A DNA stretch of 64,000 bases from XYD12-FULL-36-8 sp964391015 (GCA_964391015.1 CAYMKU010000008.1:1-64000), one strand, 5' to 3'. Counted from the first letter of the stretch, positions 16,753 to 26,278 are shown. The notes: generated by a model from the letters alone, not told the origin. Made by a program: numbers and translations.

Positions 16753-16825
16753 TGGAGTTAAGCGGGCTTGAACCGCTGACCTCTTGCATGCCATGCAAGT
16801 GCTCTACCAACTGAGCTATAACCCC
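16753..16825 (-). tRNA. tRNA-Ala(GGC)
   Basis: A complete 73-base cloverleaf on the minus strand: acceptor GGGGTTA pairs with TAACTCC (one G.T pair), D arm GCTCAGTTGGTAGAGC, anticodon stem CTTGC/GCAAG with loop ATGGCAT giving anticodon GGC, variable loop AGGTC, T arm GCGGGCTTCAAGCCCGC-like read as CGGTTCAAGCC, discriminator A. The CCA end is not encoded. It lies inside the island, between the TPR gene and a lipoprotein gene, with no duplicated fragment found elsewhere in the window. Confidence 0.93.
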
Positions 16826-16890
16826 AATAACTAATTATGAGTCTAATACGAAAGTATGAATTTGTAAAGAGAAATTTTCATATATAAATA

Positions 16891-16922
16891 AAAATGGAGA
16901 ATAAAAAAATTATTCTCCATTT
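16891..16922 (-). terminator. Terminator after the lipoprotein gene
   Basis: A 12-base stem aaatggagaata / tattctccattt. Read on the minus strand it is followed by TTTATTTATA, 29 bases beyond the stop codon of the gene at 16951 and just upstream of tRNA-Ala. Confidence 0.75.
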
Positions 16923-16950
16923 GACAAAGGATTATTTTAATTTAGGAATT

Positions 16951-18438
16951 TTATCTTCTTCGCAATTTTATTTTCCACTTTTCATTATTGGGAAAATTCA
17001 TAAACAAATTTAAGAAACCAGAATCAAAACTAAACGTACCGCTTCCGGCTCCAAACCTCGGGCCACCACCACTATAATTGTAACAATTAAAGGTTATATC
17101 ACTCGAGTTACGAGAAATAGAACCGTTAGCGTAGTAAGTTCTATCACTTGAATTTACGATAGTCACTATTGACGAATTAGTAATTTTTCCATCAGCAACC
17201 CATTGAGCTGTATCAATAATTCCGGAAGGTTTATACATTGTTCCTGTTCGTGAAAAAAAACATGTTTGATTATTAATCAATGAAACATTTTGACAATAAG
17301 TATTTTGAGGAATTGAGTATTGTATCCAATTCGCACCTGAATTAGTTGTTCTAAAAGCAAAATTCTTTGATCTGATAAAACCTTCATTTTCACTAATAAA
17401 TCTGATTGAGTTCGGTACTATGTTTCCGCCTTCAATTCGTGACATAAGATTCCATGATAATCCTCCATTATTTGTTTTATAGACTTGTACTTTTGTGTAA
17501 ACACCGGGTTGAACTTCTTCAGTTAAAATAATCCAACCTACATTTTGATTTAGAAAGAATATATCCTCAAATCCAAATGCACTTGGTGATACTTGAATAC
17601 TTGTCCAACTCAAACCACCATCAGATGTCTTTAAAAACTTATCTTGGAAATAAATAAACCCATTTGACTCATCAAAGAATCTCATTCTGGTAAAATAAAT
17701 GTAATTAGTAACAACCCCCCAATCATAAATACTAGTCCAGGTTAATCCGCCATCAGTTGTTTTGTAAAATTTATAGTTTTGTCCTGATTTCCCAAAACAG
17801 TAACCTATCAGACTATTTACAAACAGGTCTCCATTTATCCCTCCATTTAAACATTCAAAACCAAGATTACTGTTGACAATGGTCCAATTTTGTCCGGCAT
17901 TTGTTGATTTCGATAAAACAAAACTACTCCCAGTTAAATAAGTTTGAAAGAGAGTGCCGGCATCATAACAATATATTCTTTGAAAGACATTGCTATAACT
18001 TGGACCTGTGAGATTTACATTTGTCCAAAATGTTCCTGCATTAGAGCTATACCTTACTTCATTGAAGCTAGAAACATAACCTACATTTCCAAAAAATTTC
18101 ATTCCACAGATTGAAAAATCACCCAAATTTGTTGAAACCTCATTCATCAATTCTGCTCCAAAGATAATGTTTAATTCACCAACAAAGCTGCCGTTTACTT
18201 CACTAAAAGGCACAAGTGCTTGTTTCATTAATGCAGAAAATGAAGAACCGGGGGGAGCCTGAATCATTTGAACTTTATCAACTGTCCAATCTCCGGCAAG
18301 TGAACCTGATGTATTTGAACCACCGTTATTATTATTTGACTCTGTCGGCGAGTCACTCTTACATGAATAAAAAATAGACAATGAGATTAATAATAATGAG
18401 CTTGTGATGACTAACATTTGTACAAATCGAAACTTCAT
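16951..18438 (-). CDS. Lipoprotein with YCF48/BNR-like repeats
   Basis: A 495-residue protein with a lipoprotein signal peptide ending LSIFYSC (lipobox Cys about residue 26), followed by a Ser/Asn/Gly-rich linker. From about residue 110 to 400 there are repeats of the form KTTDGGLTWTSI and KTNNGGLSWNLM, the YCF48/BNR propeller blade signature. The C-terminal 80 residues form a lipocalin-like strand-rich segment (DGKITNSSIV...GSGTFSFDSGFLNLFM). It is expected to sit on the outer membrane or periplasmic face. A strong ribosome-binding site (gaaaggag) precedes the ATG, and a large palindromic structure (18481-18636) lies in its upstream region. Function unknown. Confidence 0.75.
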   Translation of the reverse strand: MKFRFVQMLVITSSLLLISLSIFYSCKSDSPTESNNNNGGSNTSGSLAGDWTVDKVQMIQAPPGSSFSALMKQALVPFSEVNGSFVGELNIIFGAELMNEVSTNLGDFSICGMKFFGNVGYVSSFNEVRYSSNAGTFWTNVNLTGPSYSNVFQRIYCYDAGTLFQTYLTGSSFVLSKSTNAGQNWTIVNSNLGFECLNGGINGDLFVNSLIGYCFGKSGQNYKFYKTTDGGLTWTSIYDWGVVTNYIYFTRMRFFDESNGFIYFQDKFLKTSDGGLSWTSIQVSPSAFGFEDIFFLNQNVGWIILTEEVQPGVYTKVQVYKTNNGGLSWNLMSRIEGGNIVPNSIRFISENEGFIRSKNFAFRTTNSGANWIQYSIPQNTYCQNVSLINNQTCFFSRTGTMYKPSGIIDTAQWVADGKITNSSIVTIVNSSDRTYYANGSISRNSSDITFNCYNYSGGGPRFGAGSGTFSFDSGFLNLFMNFPNNEKWKIKLRRR

Positions 18439-18480
18439 AAATAATTCTCCTTTCGAAAAATTTAGTTATTAAATAAAAAA

Positions 18481-18636
18481 GGGACGCAACCTAAATACGC
18501 CCCCATCTGAGGCTGTGGCAGCCCAAAGGGAAAGACATAAAAGGCGCGCCCCGTTTAACGAGACGACGCCTTCCGTCCATTTTTTCCCTTTTTGAAATTG
18601 CCACATTTCAGATGGAAACGAGACGAAAGCCGTCCA
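18481..18636. other. GC-rich structured intergenic element
   Basis: Nested inverted repeats: ggacg (18482) with cgtcc (18631), ccatctgaggctgtggca (18503-18520) with tgccacatttcagatgg (18599-18615), and aaaggga with tcccttt inside. A short direct repeat, aacgagacga, occurs twice. It is markedly more GC-rich than its surroundings. On the minus strand the fold ends gcgtccc followed by a T run, so it could be a leader or attenuator of the lipoprotein gene, or an independent small RNA. No protein is encoded. The rest of 18637-18818 shows nothing. Confidence 0.55.
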
Positions 18637-18818
18637 AAACTTTCGCAATATGTTAGAGTAAAATAATTTTTTTATTGAACAAAGTAAACAGTAATTGTAT
18701 ATAAAGATCAGTTGGTCAGTGTTAAAATAAATACACTCACACCCAATAAAAACTTGTTCCTGTTTTTATTTTCTTTCGGTATCAGAATGATTATTTTAGA
18801 TATGAAAAACTAAACTTT

Positions 18819-20789
18819 ATGATTGCAACTTTAAAAAGAGAGAAAATTGATTCTCAAATTAGATTAATAAATACTATCTTAAGGAAGGATGGAATATTTA
18901 TAAATTCCCGATTTTGTTTTTTTCTTGGAGCTGGTTGTTCCGTCTCATCTGGAATCCCGCTTGCAAGTCAAATAATTTCCATATTAAGGAAATTAGTATT
19001 CATTGATTATCATTCTTCTTTGAATAAAATAATTAGAAGTCCAAACGAACCTATAGAGCAATACCTTGCCTCTATCGATGCATATATCTTAAAATACGAA
19101 ATTGACTTTACAGATTTTATTAGCACCATAGAATCGCAGTTCCTAAAGATGTTGGAGAAAAATAAAAGTAGGTTCCACAGATATGTTTCGGATGCACGTT
19201 CCAAAAAGGATGAAATGATTAAAAGTCAATTTATTCAAGATAATCTATATGGGTTATGGTTCGAGAAATATTCAAGAACCCCAAGAAAAAGACAAGCTTT
19301 AATTGAGCAAATTATTGAAAATATTGAACCTAGTGTTTCTTATATATTACTGGCGCAGTTAATCAAAAACGGTTATGTTCGGAACATTTTCACAACAAAC
19401 TTTGATGATCTTTTAAATTATTCTCTTTTAAAATATTGTACTGAGAAGCCAAAAGTATTTTTTCATAATGAACTAGCTAAATTTATAAGATTTGATGATA
19501 GAAAAGCGAACATCATTAAATTGCATGGAGACTTTTTATTTGAGAATATTAAAAATATTAATTCTGAAACAAAATTTTTAGATACAAATATGGAGGAAAA
19601 ATTTTTGGAAGGACTTAGCAATCGTGACATAGTTTTCTTAGGATACAATGGAGCTGATGAATCTATTATGAATACTCTAATAAGAGTCCGAAAAGAAAAT
19701 AAGTTTACAATCTATTGGTGTGGCTTTGATGAGAAAATGCTACATTGGAGAGTTATAAAATTACTAAATGAATCTAATGACGCTTATTTTATTAAGATTA
19801 GAAGCTTTGACGATTTCATATTTGAATTGTATAATCAAGATCAGGAAAAATATGAACTTGATATTATTAAAAGAGCTATTATGACTGAAGCAAAGGTGAA
19901 AGATTACTTGGCTTTTTTTAATAAAAGAAGGTTTAAACGATCACATAAAATTTGCCCTGAAGAATTTTCTCCCATTGAAGATATTCAAGAAGGTATCGAG
20001 TTAATCAAAAAAATAGATTTAAGTTCATCACCATCAGAAACTATTGTTAAATATTACAAAATACTTTATGAGCTAAATCCAGATGTTAATTGGGTGAAAA
20101 TTAACTATAGTGTTTCGCTATTAAGAGCTGGTCTTCATTCAGATGCGTTAGTCATTTTATCAAGTGCAATGAAAGATCATTTTGATGACTACTTACTTTG
20201 GTATAACCTAGGAGTTGTTTATCATGATATGAATCGACTCAAGGAAGCCAGAGATGCTTTTTTATTAGCTACAAAAGTAAATCCACAATTTGCAAATGGA
20301 TTTAACAATCTGGCTGCTACTTACAATTCACAAAGAGAATATTCTCAAGCATTGACTACAATTGATAAAGCAATTGAAATAGAGCGAAAAGGAAAATTTC
20401 TAGTATTGAAAGGAATAATTTTAAAAAATCTAAAACATTTTGAAGAGGCTAACAAATTATATGATGAAGCAATCAGTCTTAAAGAAGATATTTTAGAAGC
20501 ATTATTAAACAAGTCAAATGTATTAAGATTATTAGAATCCTACGAGCTTGCTGAAAAGTTTTCGAAAGAGGCACTTAAAATAGATACTGAACATGAATAT
20601 ATCTATGCAACCCTTGCACAAATTTGCGCTGAAAGAGGAGACACAACTAATTTTTATCATTTTCTTACCGAAGCTTTAAAAAGAAACTATCCATTATGGA
20701 GACATTTGGATGATAGAGCCTTTGTCAATTATAAAAAAGAGGAACGATTTAAAAATTTATTAAAAGAATATTCTCCGATGAATATTTAA
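18819..20789 (+). CDS. SIR2-like domain protein with C-terminal TPR repeats
   Basis: A 656-residue, probably cytosolic protein. The N-terminal half is a SIR2-like NAD-binding domain: FFLGAGCSVSSGIP at 34-47, NIFTTNFDDLL near 190, KLHGDF near 238 and VFLGYNGADES near 270. Residues 380-650 are tetratricopeptide repeats (for example WYNLGVVYHDMNRLKEARDAF and NGFNNLAATYNSQREYSQAL). SIR2 effectors with helical sensor repeats are known single-gene defence proteins (DSR-type) that deplete NAD+ upon phage recognition; whether this one does is inference. It stands alone between a noncoding element and a convergent primase-like gene, sharing a bidirectional terminator. Confidence 0.78.
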   Translation: MIATLKREKIDSQIRLINTILRKDGIFINSRFCFFLGAGCSVSSGIPLASQIISILRKLVFIDYHSSLNKIIRSPNEPIEQYLASIDAYILKYEIDFTDFISTIESQFLKMLEKNKSRFHRYVSDARSKKDEMIKSQFIQDNLYGLWFEKYSRTPRKRQALIEQIIENIEPSVSYILLAQLIKNGYVRNIFTTNFDDLLNYSLLKYCTEKPKVFFHNELAKFIRFDDRKANIIKLHGDFLFENIKNINSETKFLDTNMEEKFLEGLSNRDIVFLGYNGADESIMNTLIRVRKENKFTIYWCGFDEKMLHWRVIKLLNESNDAYFIKIRSFDDFIFELYNQDQEKYELDIIKRAIMTEAKVKDYLAFFNKRRFKRSHKICPEEFSPIEDIQEGIELIKKIDLSSSPSETIVKYYKILYELNPDVNWVKINYSVSLLRAGLHSDALVILSSAMKDHFDDYLLWYNLGVVYHDMNRLKEARDAFLLATKVNPQFANGFNNLAATYNSQREYSQALTTIDKAIEIERKGKFLVLKGIILKNLKHFEEANKLYDEAISLKEDILEALLNKSNVLRLLESYELAEKFSKEALKIDTEHEYIYATLAQICAERGDTTNFYHFLTEALKRNYPLWRHLDDRAFVNYKKEERFKNLLKEYSPMNI

Positions 20790-20815
20790 TCTTATAAGGC
20801 AACAGTCATAAAATT

Positions 20816-20840
20816 AAGCCCTCATTCTTTATGAGGGCTT
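20816..20840. terminator. Bidirectional terminator between convergent genes
   Basis: A perfect 10-base stem aagccctcat / atgagggctt with a five-base loop, between the SIR2-TPR gene and the primase-like gene. The stem includes the last codons and stop of the primase-like gene. Confidence 0.7.
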
Positions 20841-21634
20841 ATGATAGTAAACAATTCTTGATTTGACATTTCCCGTAATGGTTTTGAAAGTACCGGTGCT
20901 TTAATATATGTTGATGAACTTAATCGGCTAACAATATTCTCCGGCTCCGGATGGAATAAAAGAACAAAGCGAAATTTCTTGAGTTGTTCTTCTTGCTCTG
21001 CCGTCATTGACTTTGCCAAGAGTGAAACAGTTTGAGGAATTTCCAATGAAATAATCCTAAGAGTATCAAACGGATCAGTCGTAACAATTACGGATTTGAA
21101 ATCTTTAATCTTATGAAAGTTATATAATGGTCTTTTAAATCCTTTTGGAAAGAACCATGATTTATCTTCCTTCTTATATCCAATGTAACCAATGTGCTTG
21201 CCTTCATGATTATAAATCTTAAATGCAATTCTTCCGGCTACAATGCTTCGTTGCGTCACATAACCGGCTTCATATTCGGTTATAATTTCCGGCTTGATGA
21301 AACGCTCGGTGAAATACGAATCGAAGTTTAGTAAAAGATTTGGAATCTCTCTTTTGGGCGAATGTTCGTCTTTAACTAGGAATGTATGCTTGAGTAATGT
21401 TGCTGCTTCTCTAAGGTCAATCTGTTTATGAGTTGATACAAAATTGATTATGGAACCGCTATGAGATTCATCCTTTGGATCAAAGAATAAATTTTTCTCT
21501 AATGAAATTATAAATCCTTCTCCTCGGAGTTCTTTATTCTTTTTTTGATATGAAATATTTAACCAATCTAGAACATCACTGAATGGAATTGCTTTGCTGA
21601 TTTCAGCAAAGTTTAAAAATTCTTTTTTTGACAA
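20822..21634 (-). CDS. Degenerate primase-like protein (CHC2/Toprim remnants)
   Basis: Started at the TTG at 21634 because AGGAG lies eight bases upstream; the longer open frame to 21700 runs through a terminator hairpin. The 270-residue product has the shape of a plasmid/ICE primase: an N-terminal CHC2-like domain (FFDPKDESHSGSIINFVSTHK) and a Toprim-like region (SVIVTTDPFDTLRI, then FVLLFHPEPE). The zinc Cys and His of CHC2 are absent, the Toprim Glu position reads Thr, and the DxD motif is lost. It is therefore unlikely to prime DNA and may have a structural or regulatory role. Confidence 0.6.
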   Translation of the reverse strand: MSKKEFLNFAEISKAIPFSDVLDWLNISYQKKNKELRGEGFIISLEKNLFFDPKDESHSGSIINFVSTHKQIDLREAATLLKHTFLVKDEHSPKREIPNLLLNFDSYFTERFIKPEIITEYEAGYVTQRSIVAGRIAFKIYNHEGKHIGYIGYKKEDKSWFFPKGFKRPLYNFHKIKDFKSVIVTTDPFDTLRIISLEIPQTVSLLAKSMTAEQEEQLKKFRFVLLFHPEPENIVSRLSSSTYIKAPVLSKPLREMSNQELFTIISPHKE

Positions 21635-21682
21635 GGTGCAATCTCCTTTCGAATTTGAGTTTGCACTTATATTATCATAGAA

Positions 21683-21717
21683 ACGCAAAAAGGTCAGCAC
21701 TTAAATATTGCTGACCT
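21683..21717 (-). terminator. Terminator hairpin, copy of the 28098 element end
   Basis: Stem aggtcagca / tgctgacct. On the minus strand it is followed by TTTTTGCG, downstream of the FkbM gene. The 18 bases acgcaaaaaggtcagcac recur exactly at 28098-28115, and similarity continues for some 30 bases into 21718-21770 (tctt, aaacc, caaaca blocks), so it appears to be a truncated copy of the structured element there. Confidence 0.65.
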
Positions 21718-21819
21718 CTTAATGTCTTTTGAAACCACAAACAGAAATAGTAGTGTACACAATCCCTGACGAGTTACGTTTAGAAGAAGATCACACTGGG
21801 TATCTTATTTCAATTAAAA

Positions 21820-22629
21820 TCATTTGTAAAAATATACATGATATTCCTCAATTCCACCATCAACTTGATTGATTAGCTTATTTTTATATCCACGTGCTTC
21901 CATGAAATCAAAAATATCCTTTTCAGTTTTATCGAACAATTTAAGTTTTTCCTTGTGTATCTCAACCAAAAATTTTGGGTTAAACTTAGTTATAACATCT
22001 ATCATACCAAGTAAAATATTCATTTCGGCACCTTCGCAGTCAATTTTAATAAAATCTATTTTCGCCTCAGGATTTTTTAGTAAGTAATCATCAAATTTTT
22101 CTAATTTAATTTCCATTTTTCCTGATATTGGTTCTTCATCAGAACTCGTAGAAATTCTTGAATCATTTCCTGGATCTATCATAAATGCGGAGCCATTTTC
22201 ATCGCTTAATGCAAAACTATTGACAGTAACATTAGTCAAATTATTTAGCTTTACATTTTCTAAAGTTCTATCATAAGCCCAGGGTATGGGTTCAAAAGAA
22301 ATTACTTTTCCGTTATCACCAACTAATTTACCGAAAATTATTGTATAGTATCCATTGTCTGAACCTACATCAATTACACACATATTCGGTTTTAGTTTAT
22401 TCATAAAGAATTCTGTTACTTTGGGTTCGAAGATATGATTAAGATAAATAGATCTAGCCATTCCACCCGAAGTTGGATTCCAATTTTTAATTTTTAAATC
22501 AAGTACAATATCGCAAACTAAGCCATCCTTATTAGGGATATTGTAAACGACTTCTAAAAATTTTTGATAAACTTTTAAAATAAAAGTATTTTTGTGTAAT
22601 CCAAGTTTTTTAGCGATTTTTTTTATCAA
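21820..22629 (-). CDS. FkbM family methyltransferase
   Basis: A 269-residue SAM-dependent methyltransferase. Motif I is VIDVGSDNGYYTIIFGKLVG, followed by VISFEPIPWAYDRTLENVKLN with the acidic residue that binds the SAM ribose, and then DFIKIDCEGAEMNILLGM, the FkbM signature. Family members O-methylate sugars or secondary metabolites and are common in cell-surface polysaccharide or modification islands. Cytosolic. It stands alone, with terminators on both sides; no glycan cluster is adjacent. The ATG follows an AT-rich leader with no clear ribosome-binding site. Confidence 0.88.
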   Translation of the reverse strand: MIKKIAKKLGLHKNTFILKVYQKFLEVVYNIPNKDGLVCDIVLDLKIKNWNPTSGGMARSIYLNHIFEPKVTEFFMNKLKPNMCVIDVGSDNGYYTIIFGKLVGDNGKVISFEPIPWAYDRTLENVKLNNLTNVTVNSFALSDENGSAFMIDPGNDSRISTSSDEEPISGKMEIKLEKFDDYLLKNPEAKIDFIKIDCEGAEMNILLGMIDVITKFNPKFLVEIHKEKLKLFDKTEKDIFDFMEARGYKNKLINQVDGGIEEYHVYFYK

Positions 22630-22840
22630 AATATTTTATACTTAAAACAATTATTTAATTTGAAGTGGATGAATTTTGTTAGTTTACTCAATTAAATCGT
22701 AGATTAAAAGTTTAAGGGCAATTTATAGGTTAATAGAAATTATATATATGATAATTCAAATGATAGAGATTTCTATATATACTTTCTCTGCAATCTAATT
22801 TTAACTAAATAGTTTTTTAATTTTTTATCTTGCGAATTAA

Positions 22841-22873
22841 AAAACCCTATACGATATGAGTATAGGGTTTTAA
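22841..22873. terminator. Bidirectional terminator
   Basis: Stem aaaaccctat / tatagggtttt with A- and T-rich flanks, downstream of the decayed T9SS gene at 22913 on the minus strand. The rest of 22630-22840 contains nothing recognisable. Confidence 0.75.
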
Positions 22874-22912
22874 AAAAGTATAAAAAAAATTTGCAAAAGA
22901 TCTTCCTTCTAA

Positions 22913-23740
22913 CTACTGCTTAATGAGCATCATTTTTTTTATTTCAGTATACTTCGGGGATTCAATCTTGTAATAATAAATACCACTTGGCAACTGGGAT
23001 CCATCAAAAGTATATGAGTAACTCCCTGCCTCAATATTATCATCAAGTAATCGGATTGCTTCTCTACCTAAAATATCATAAACAATTAATTTTAAATTTG
23101 AAGGTTCAGATAGGTTAAACCTTATTTTAGTTAATGGATTAAAAGGATTTGGCACATTCTGGAACAATTTATTTCCCACAGTATTTATGTCTGACCTGCT
23201 TCGTGTATTTTCATTTGTTTCTAATTTATTAACACGTGATTTAGAAAATGTTTTATTTGTTTTCGTATTCTCATCTCTCACTAAAATGTCTGTTGACTCT
23301 TCCATTATTAAATTTTCAGATGAATTATCCCCTTCAGGTCCGAAGACATATGCCCTGAATGAATTATCACCTTCAACTGCTGCTTACAAAACCATCTTTT
23401 AGATTAATGTTATAGCCTGCACCTAAAGACAAAGTTATCACATTTCCATTTGGATCCACAGCAAAACCATTTACTATTATATCATTGGTGACAATGTAAC
23501 TTTGTAAACCGAGCTCTTCCTGATCGGGTAATAATAAGGTACTTGCCAATTCTTGTGGAACAGTAACTATTTGCGGCGAACACTGAACACCGTTTGATGA
23601 AACAGTTATGGTTCCAATTCTAAGAACACCTAAAAAAGTTAGACTTTGCCAAAATAGTAAAAGTCCCAGGAGTATTTCCTGAAGTTGTAGAGATTATTAA
23701 CCATTCATTATTACTAATGACTTAATATGGGATTGAGACA
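22913..23740 (-). pseudogene. Decayed T9SS-secreted protein
   Basis: The 3' part is an open frame of 130 codons ending in a T9SS sorting domain (LFQNVPNPFNPLTKIRF then SGIYYYKI). Upstream the same protein continues in other frames: a segment with GYNINLKDGFV just before a shift at about 23387 (its continuation reads VEGDNSFRAYVFGPEG), and further up VLRIGTITVSSNG and TSGNTPGTFTI joined by another shift near 23640. The order resembles the C-terminal half of large secreted adhesins or proteases of this group. At least two frameshifts and no start make it a pseudogene unless they are sequence errors. Confidence 0.7.
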
Positions 23741-23827
23741 TTATCTTCTCAAATTTTCTAACTTGTATTTCAAAATAACCGGACTGCGTTACAATAGTAT
23801 TCACAAATAGGCGAAAACATTGTAAGA

Positions 23828-26107
23828 TTATTTTAAAAGTATAATTTTCTGAATGTTAATATAATTACCAGCAATAATTTTATAGAAATACCATCCACTA
23901 CTAAAATTGGACCCATCAAATTTTACAGTATAACTACCAGACGATTTATATTCATCTACTAATACAGCAACTTCCTTACCTAAAATATCATAGATACTTA
24001 TCTTAACGTTTGCACTTTTGGGTAAATCATAAGAGATCAATGTCGTAGGATTAAATGGATTCGGGTAAGATGATGAACTGTACTCATTTATTTCTTTCAA
24101 ATCATGCGTTTCCTTGGTTAGTTCTTTTATCGATTTTTTAACCGGATTCAAATGTATAGGTTGTTTTTCTGTTTCTCTTGATTTTCCCTTATATACAAAA
24201 TCATAACCAAAATTGATGTTTTTCGGCAAATTCTCAAACTCTTGTATATACGCTCTAAAATTGGGTAAAGAACCTGATGTAACACTAAACCCAGGTTTTA
24301 AAATAATAGAATCTCCGGCTCTAAAAGTTACTAATGCGTTTGCAAGAACTGAAACATAACCTCCTATGTCTGAAGGTGCTAAAATATAACCGGTAGCATT
24401 AATATCATGCACACCATTTGAATAAATTTGTGAAGGAATCAAAACATTCTCAGGGACAATCTGATTTACTGCTGAGAAACAATCCAGTGTTCCGTAACCC
24501 ATTTCATTATTCCAAGTTCCATAGGGGTAACCAGAATGGTTTCCAAAACTGTAACCACTCACCTTTAAAACACCGTAAGTTAAAAGCACAGACTCATAGT
24601 AGTCATTTGAAAAAGTCGGATTTTTTGATGCCATAAGTCCTATTGCTGCACTTACCATTGGAGCTGCTACTGAAGTACCGTGTGAATATACATAATCTTC
24701 CTCCTCTAGACCATCTGTTGTTGTAATAAAGTTGCATGGTGCTACTAAATCAAGAAGGGGACCATAATTTGCCTGTGCCCATCTTTGAAATAATACTGAT
24801 AACCCACCAACAACTATACAGTTGAGTGAATTAGCAGGAAAAGGAACTATATCGCTTCCATCATTTCCCGAACTAAAAACAATAGTTGCCCCTTTTCCAT
24901 TTCTAAAAGCTTGCCTTAATGGCTGTAGTGCTTCTAATACCGATTGATTATAACCATAAGGATACTGCCAACTATTGTTAATAGCATAAATTTTGTCCTT
25001 ATAAGATTGTTGAAGATTTATCAAGTGATCTGATGCCCTCAACACACTTTCTGAATTGATGATACCCCCACCTCCAAGTGTTGAACGAAATATTTTTATC
25101 GGCATAAATTTTATATTAAACCCGACACTTGCAATTCCATCACCGTTGTTTGTTTTAGCTGCTATAATTCCTGCTGTGTGTGTTCCATGATTATCATACT
25201 GATCTAAAGGATAGGGAGAATTATCATTATTGTAAGCATCATACCCACCAACGAATTTATTTGGGTTTGTAAACTCTTGATGGTTTAATTGAAATCCCGC
25301 GTCTATGTCAACAATTATTATTTCTGGATTACCTGTTGTAATATCATATGCTTCTCTAGCTCTAGTTACATCAATGTACCACTGCTCACCATCACAATAT
25401 CCTGGATCATTTGGATAACAATCTTCGGAAATTGGATCAGAAATTTTTTTACTTATTGAATTATACTTTTCATCTACTACCGAATTTATCATTTCAAAAG
25501 TAAAGTTTGGTTCTGAATACTGAATTAAATTATTTTCATATAATACATTAATCAGCTCCAAAACATTATGCCCTTTTCCAACTTTTGCTAATATAATTTT
25601 ATTGTCATTTCCGTAATTAAATGTTTGGACTTCACTTACATTATATTTGTTGAAATAAGAATCTAATGTCAGCTGATTTGAAATGTCCGTTTTTTTATAG
25701 ATAAATGTATTGTTTAAGAATATTCTTAAATTTTTATCCAGAAATACTGGGTAAGCAGATTCGATTTCCTCGCTCATAAGCAATTTATCTAAGTTATTAC
25801 TAAGAGATTGATCTTGTGCTGTTTTCAAACATATAGAACTATTGTTAATAAACTGAAGATCTCTTATCTTCGATAAATTCTTTGATTTTATAATATTTAT
25901 AATACTTAATGAATCTGTTTGAGGTTTAAATGAAACATATAATTCTTCTTTACTTGGGGTTAGATATTTTTTCGTTCCTTCATAATAGTAATAATATTGT
26001 TGGTTATTGTTTTTATCCTGCTGTGACAATAAAAAGGAAGTTGCTATAAAAATGGAAAGAAATATTTTAACCGTTGTTATTTTAACAAAATACTTTGAAT
26101 GGTTCAT
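23828..26107 (-). CDS. Secreted subtilisin-like (S8) serine protease with T9SS domain
   Basis: A 759-residue exported protease. Residues 1-28 form a signal peptide; residues 30-220 are a prodomain-like region. The S8 catalytic domain shows the Asp in IIIVDIDAGFQLNH, the His in DNHGTHTAGIIAA, the Asn region FSSGNDGS and the Ser in HGTSVAAPMVSAA, so it should be active. A linker follows, containing an LKPGFSVTSGS motif common before T9SS domains, and the last 75 residues are the sorting domain (SYPNPFNPTTLISYDL to SSGWYFYKI). It is expected to be secreted across the outer membrane or cell-surface attached. The decayed gene at 22913 directly downstream carries a similar C-terminus. Confidence 0.88.
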   Translation of the reverse strand: MNHSKYFVKITTVKIFLSIFIATSFLLSQQDKNNNQQYYYYYEGTKKYLTPSKEELYVSFKPQTDSLSIINIIKSKNLSKIRDLQFINNSSICLKTAQDQSLSNNLDKLLMSEEIESAYPVFLDKNLRIFLNNTFIYKKTDISNQLTLDSYFNKYNVSEVQTFNYGNDNKIILAKVGKGHNVLELINVLYENNLIQYSEPNFTFEMINSVVDEKYNSISKKISDPISEDCYPNDPGYCDGEQWYIDVTRAREAYDITTGNPEIIIVDIDAGFQLNHQEFTNPNKFVGGYDAYNNDNSPYPLDQYDNHGTHTAGIIAAKTNNGDGIASVGFNIKFMPIKIFRSTLGGGGIINSESVLRASDHLINLQQSYKDKIYAINNSWQYPYGYNQSVLEALQPLRQAFRNGKGATIVFSSGNDGSDIVPFPANSLNCIVVGGLSVLFQRWAQANYGPLLDLVAPCNFITTTDGLEEEDYVYSHGTSVAAPMVSAAIGLMASKNPTFSNDYYESVLLTYGVLKVSGYSFGNHSGYPYGTWNNEMGYGTLDCFSAVNQIVPENVLIPSQIYSNGVHDINATGYILAPSDIGGYVSVLANALVTFRAGDSIILKPGFSVTSGSLPNFRAYIQEFENLPKNINFGYDFVYKGKSRETEKQPIHLNPVKKSIKELTKETHDLKEINEYSSSSYPNPFNPTTLISYDLPKSANVKISIYDILGKEVAVLVDEYKSSGSYTVKFDGSNFSSGWYFYKIIAGNYINIQKIILLK

Positions 26108-26278
26108 AATTTAAGAATTGTTTTGTTTTTTTGAAATATTCTCTTATAATTTTCAAAACATAAAATCTGCTATTTTATAAAATATATTCTTTAATGGTTT
26201 AAGATTGCATCCTAGAGAAAAATTATAAAGCTTTTTTATTGTAGAACCTTCTCACATAGTGATATTGCCATAAAGGAA

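Noticed and set aside
18481..18520. Cyclic-di-GMP-I riboswitch (gggacgcaa block)
   Set aside because: The other conserved GEMM block (the agggcaaacc part) is absent and the fold is built from different stems.
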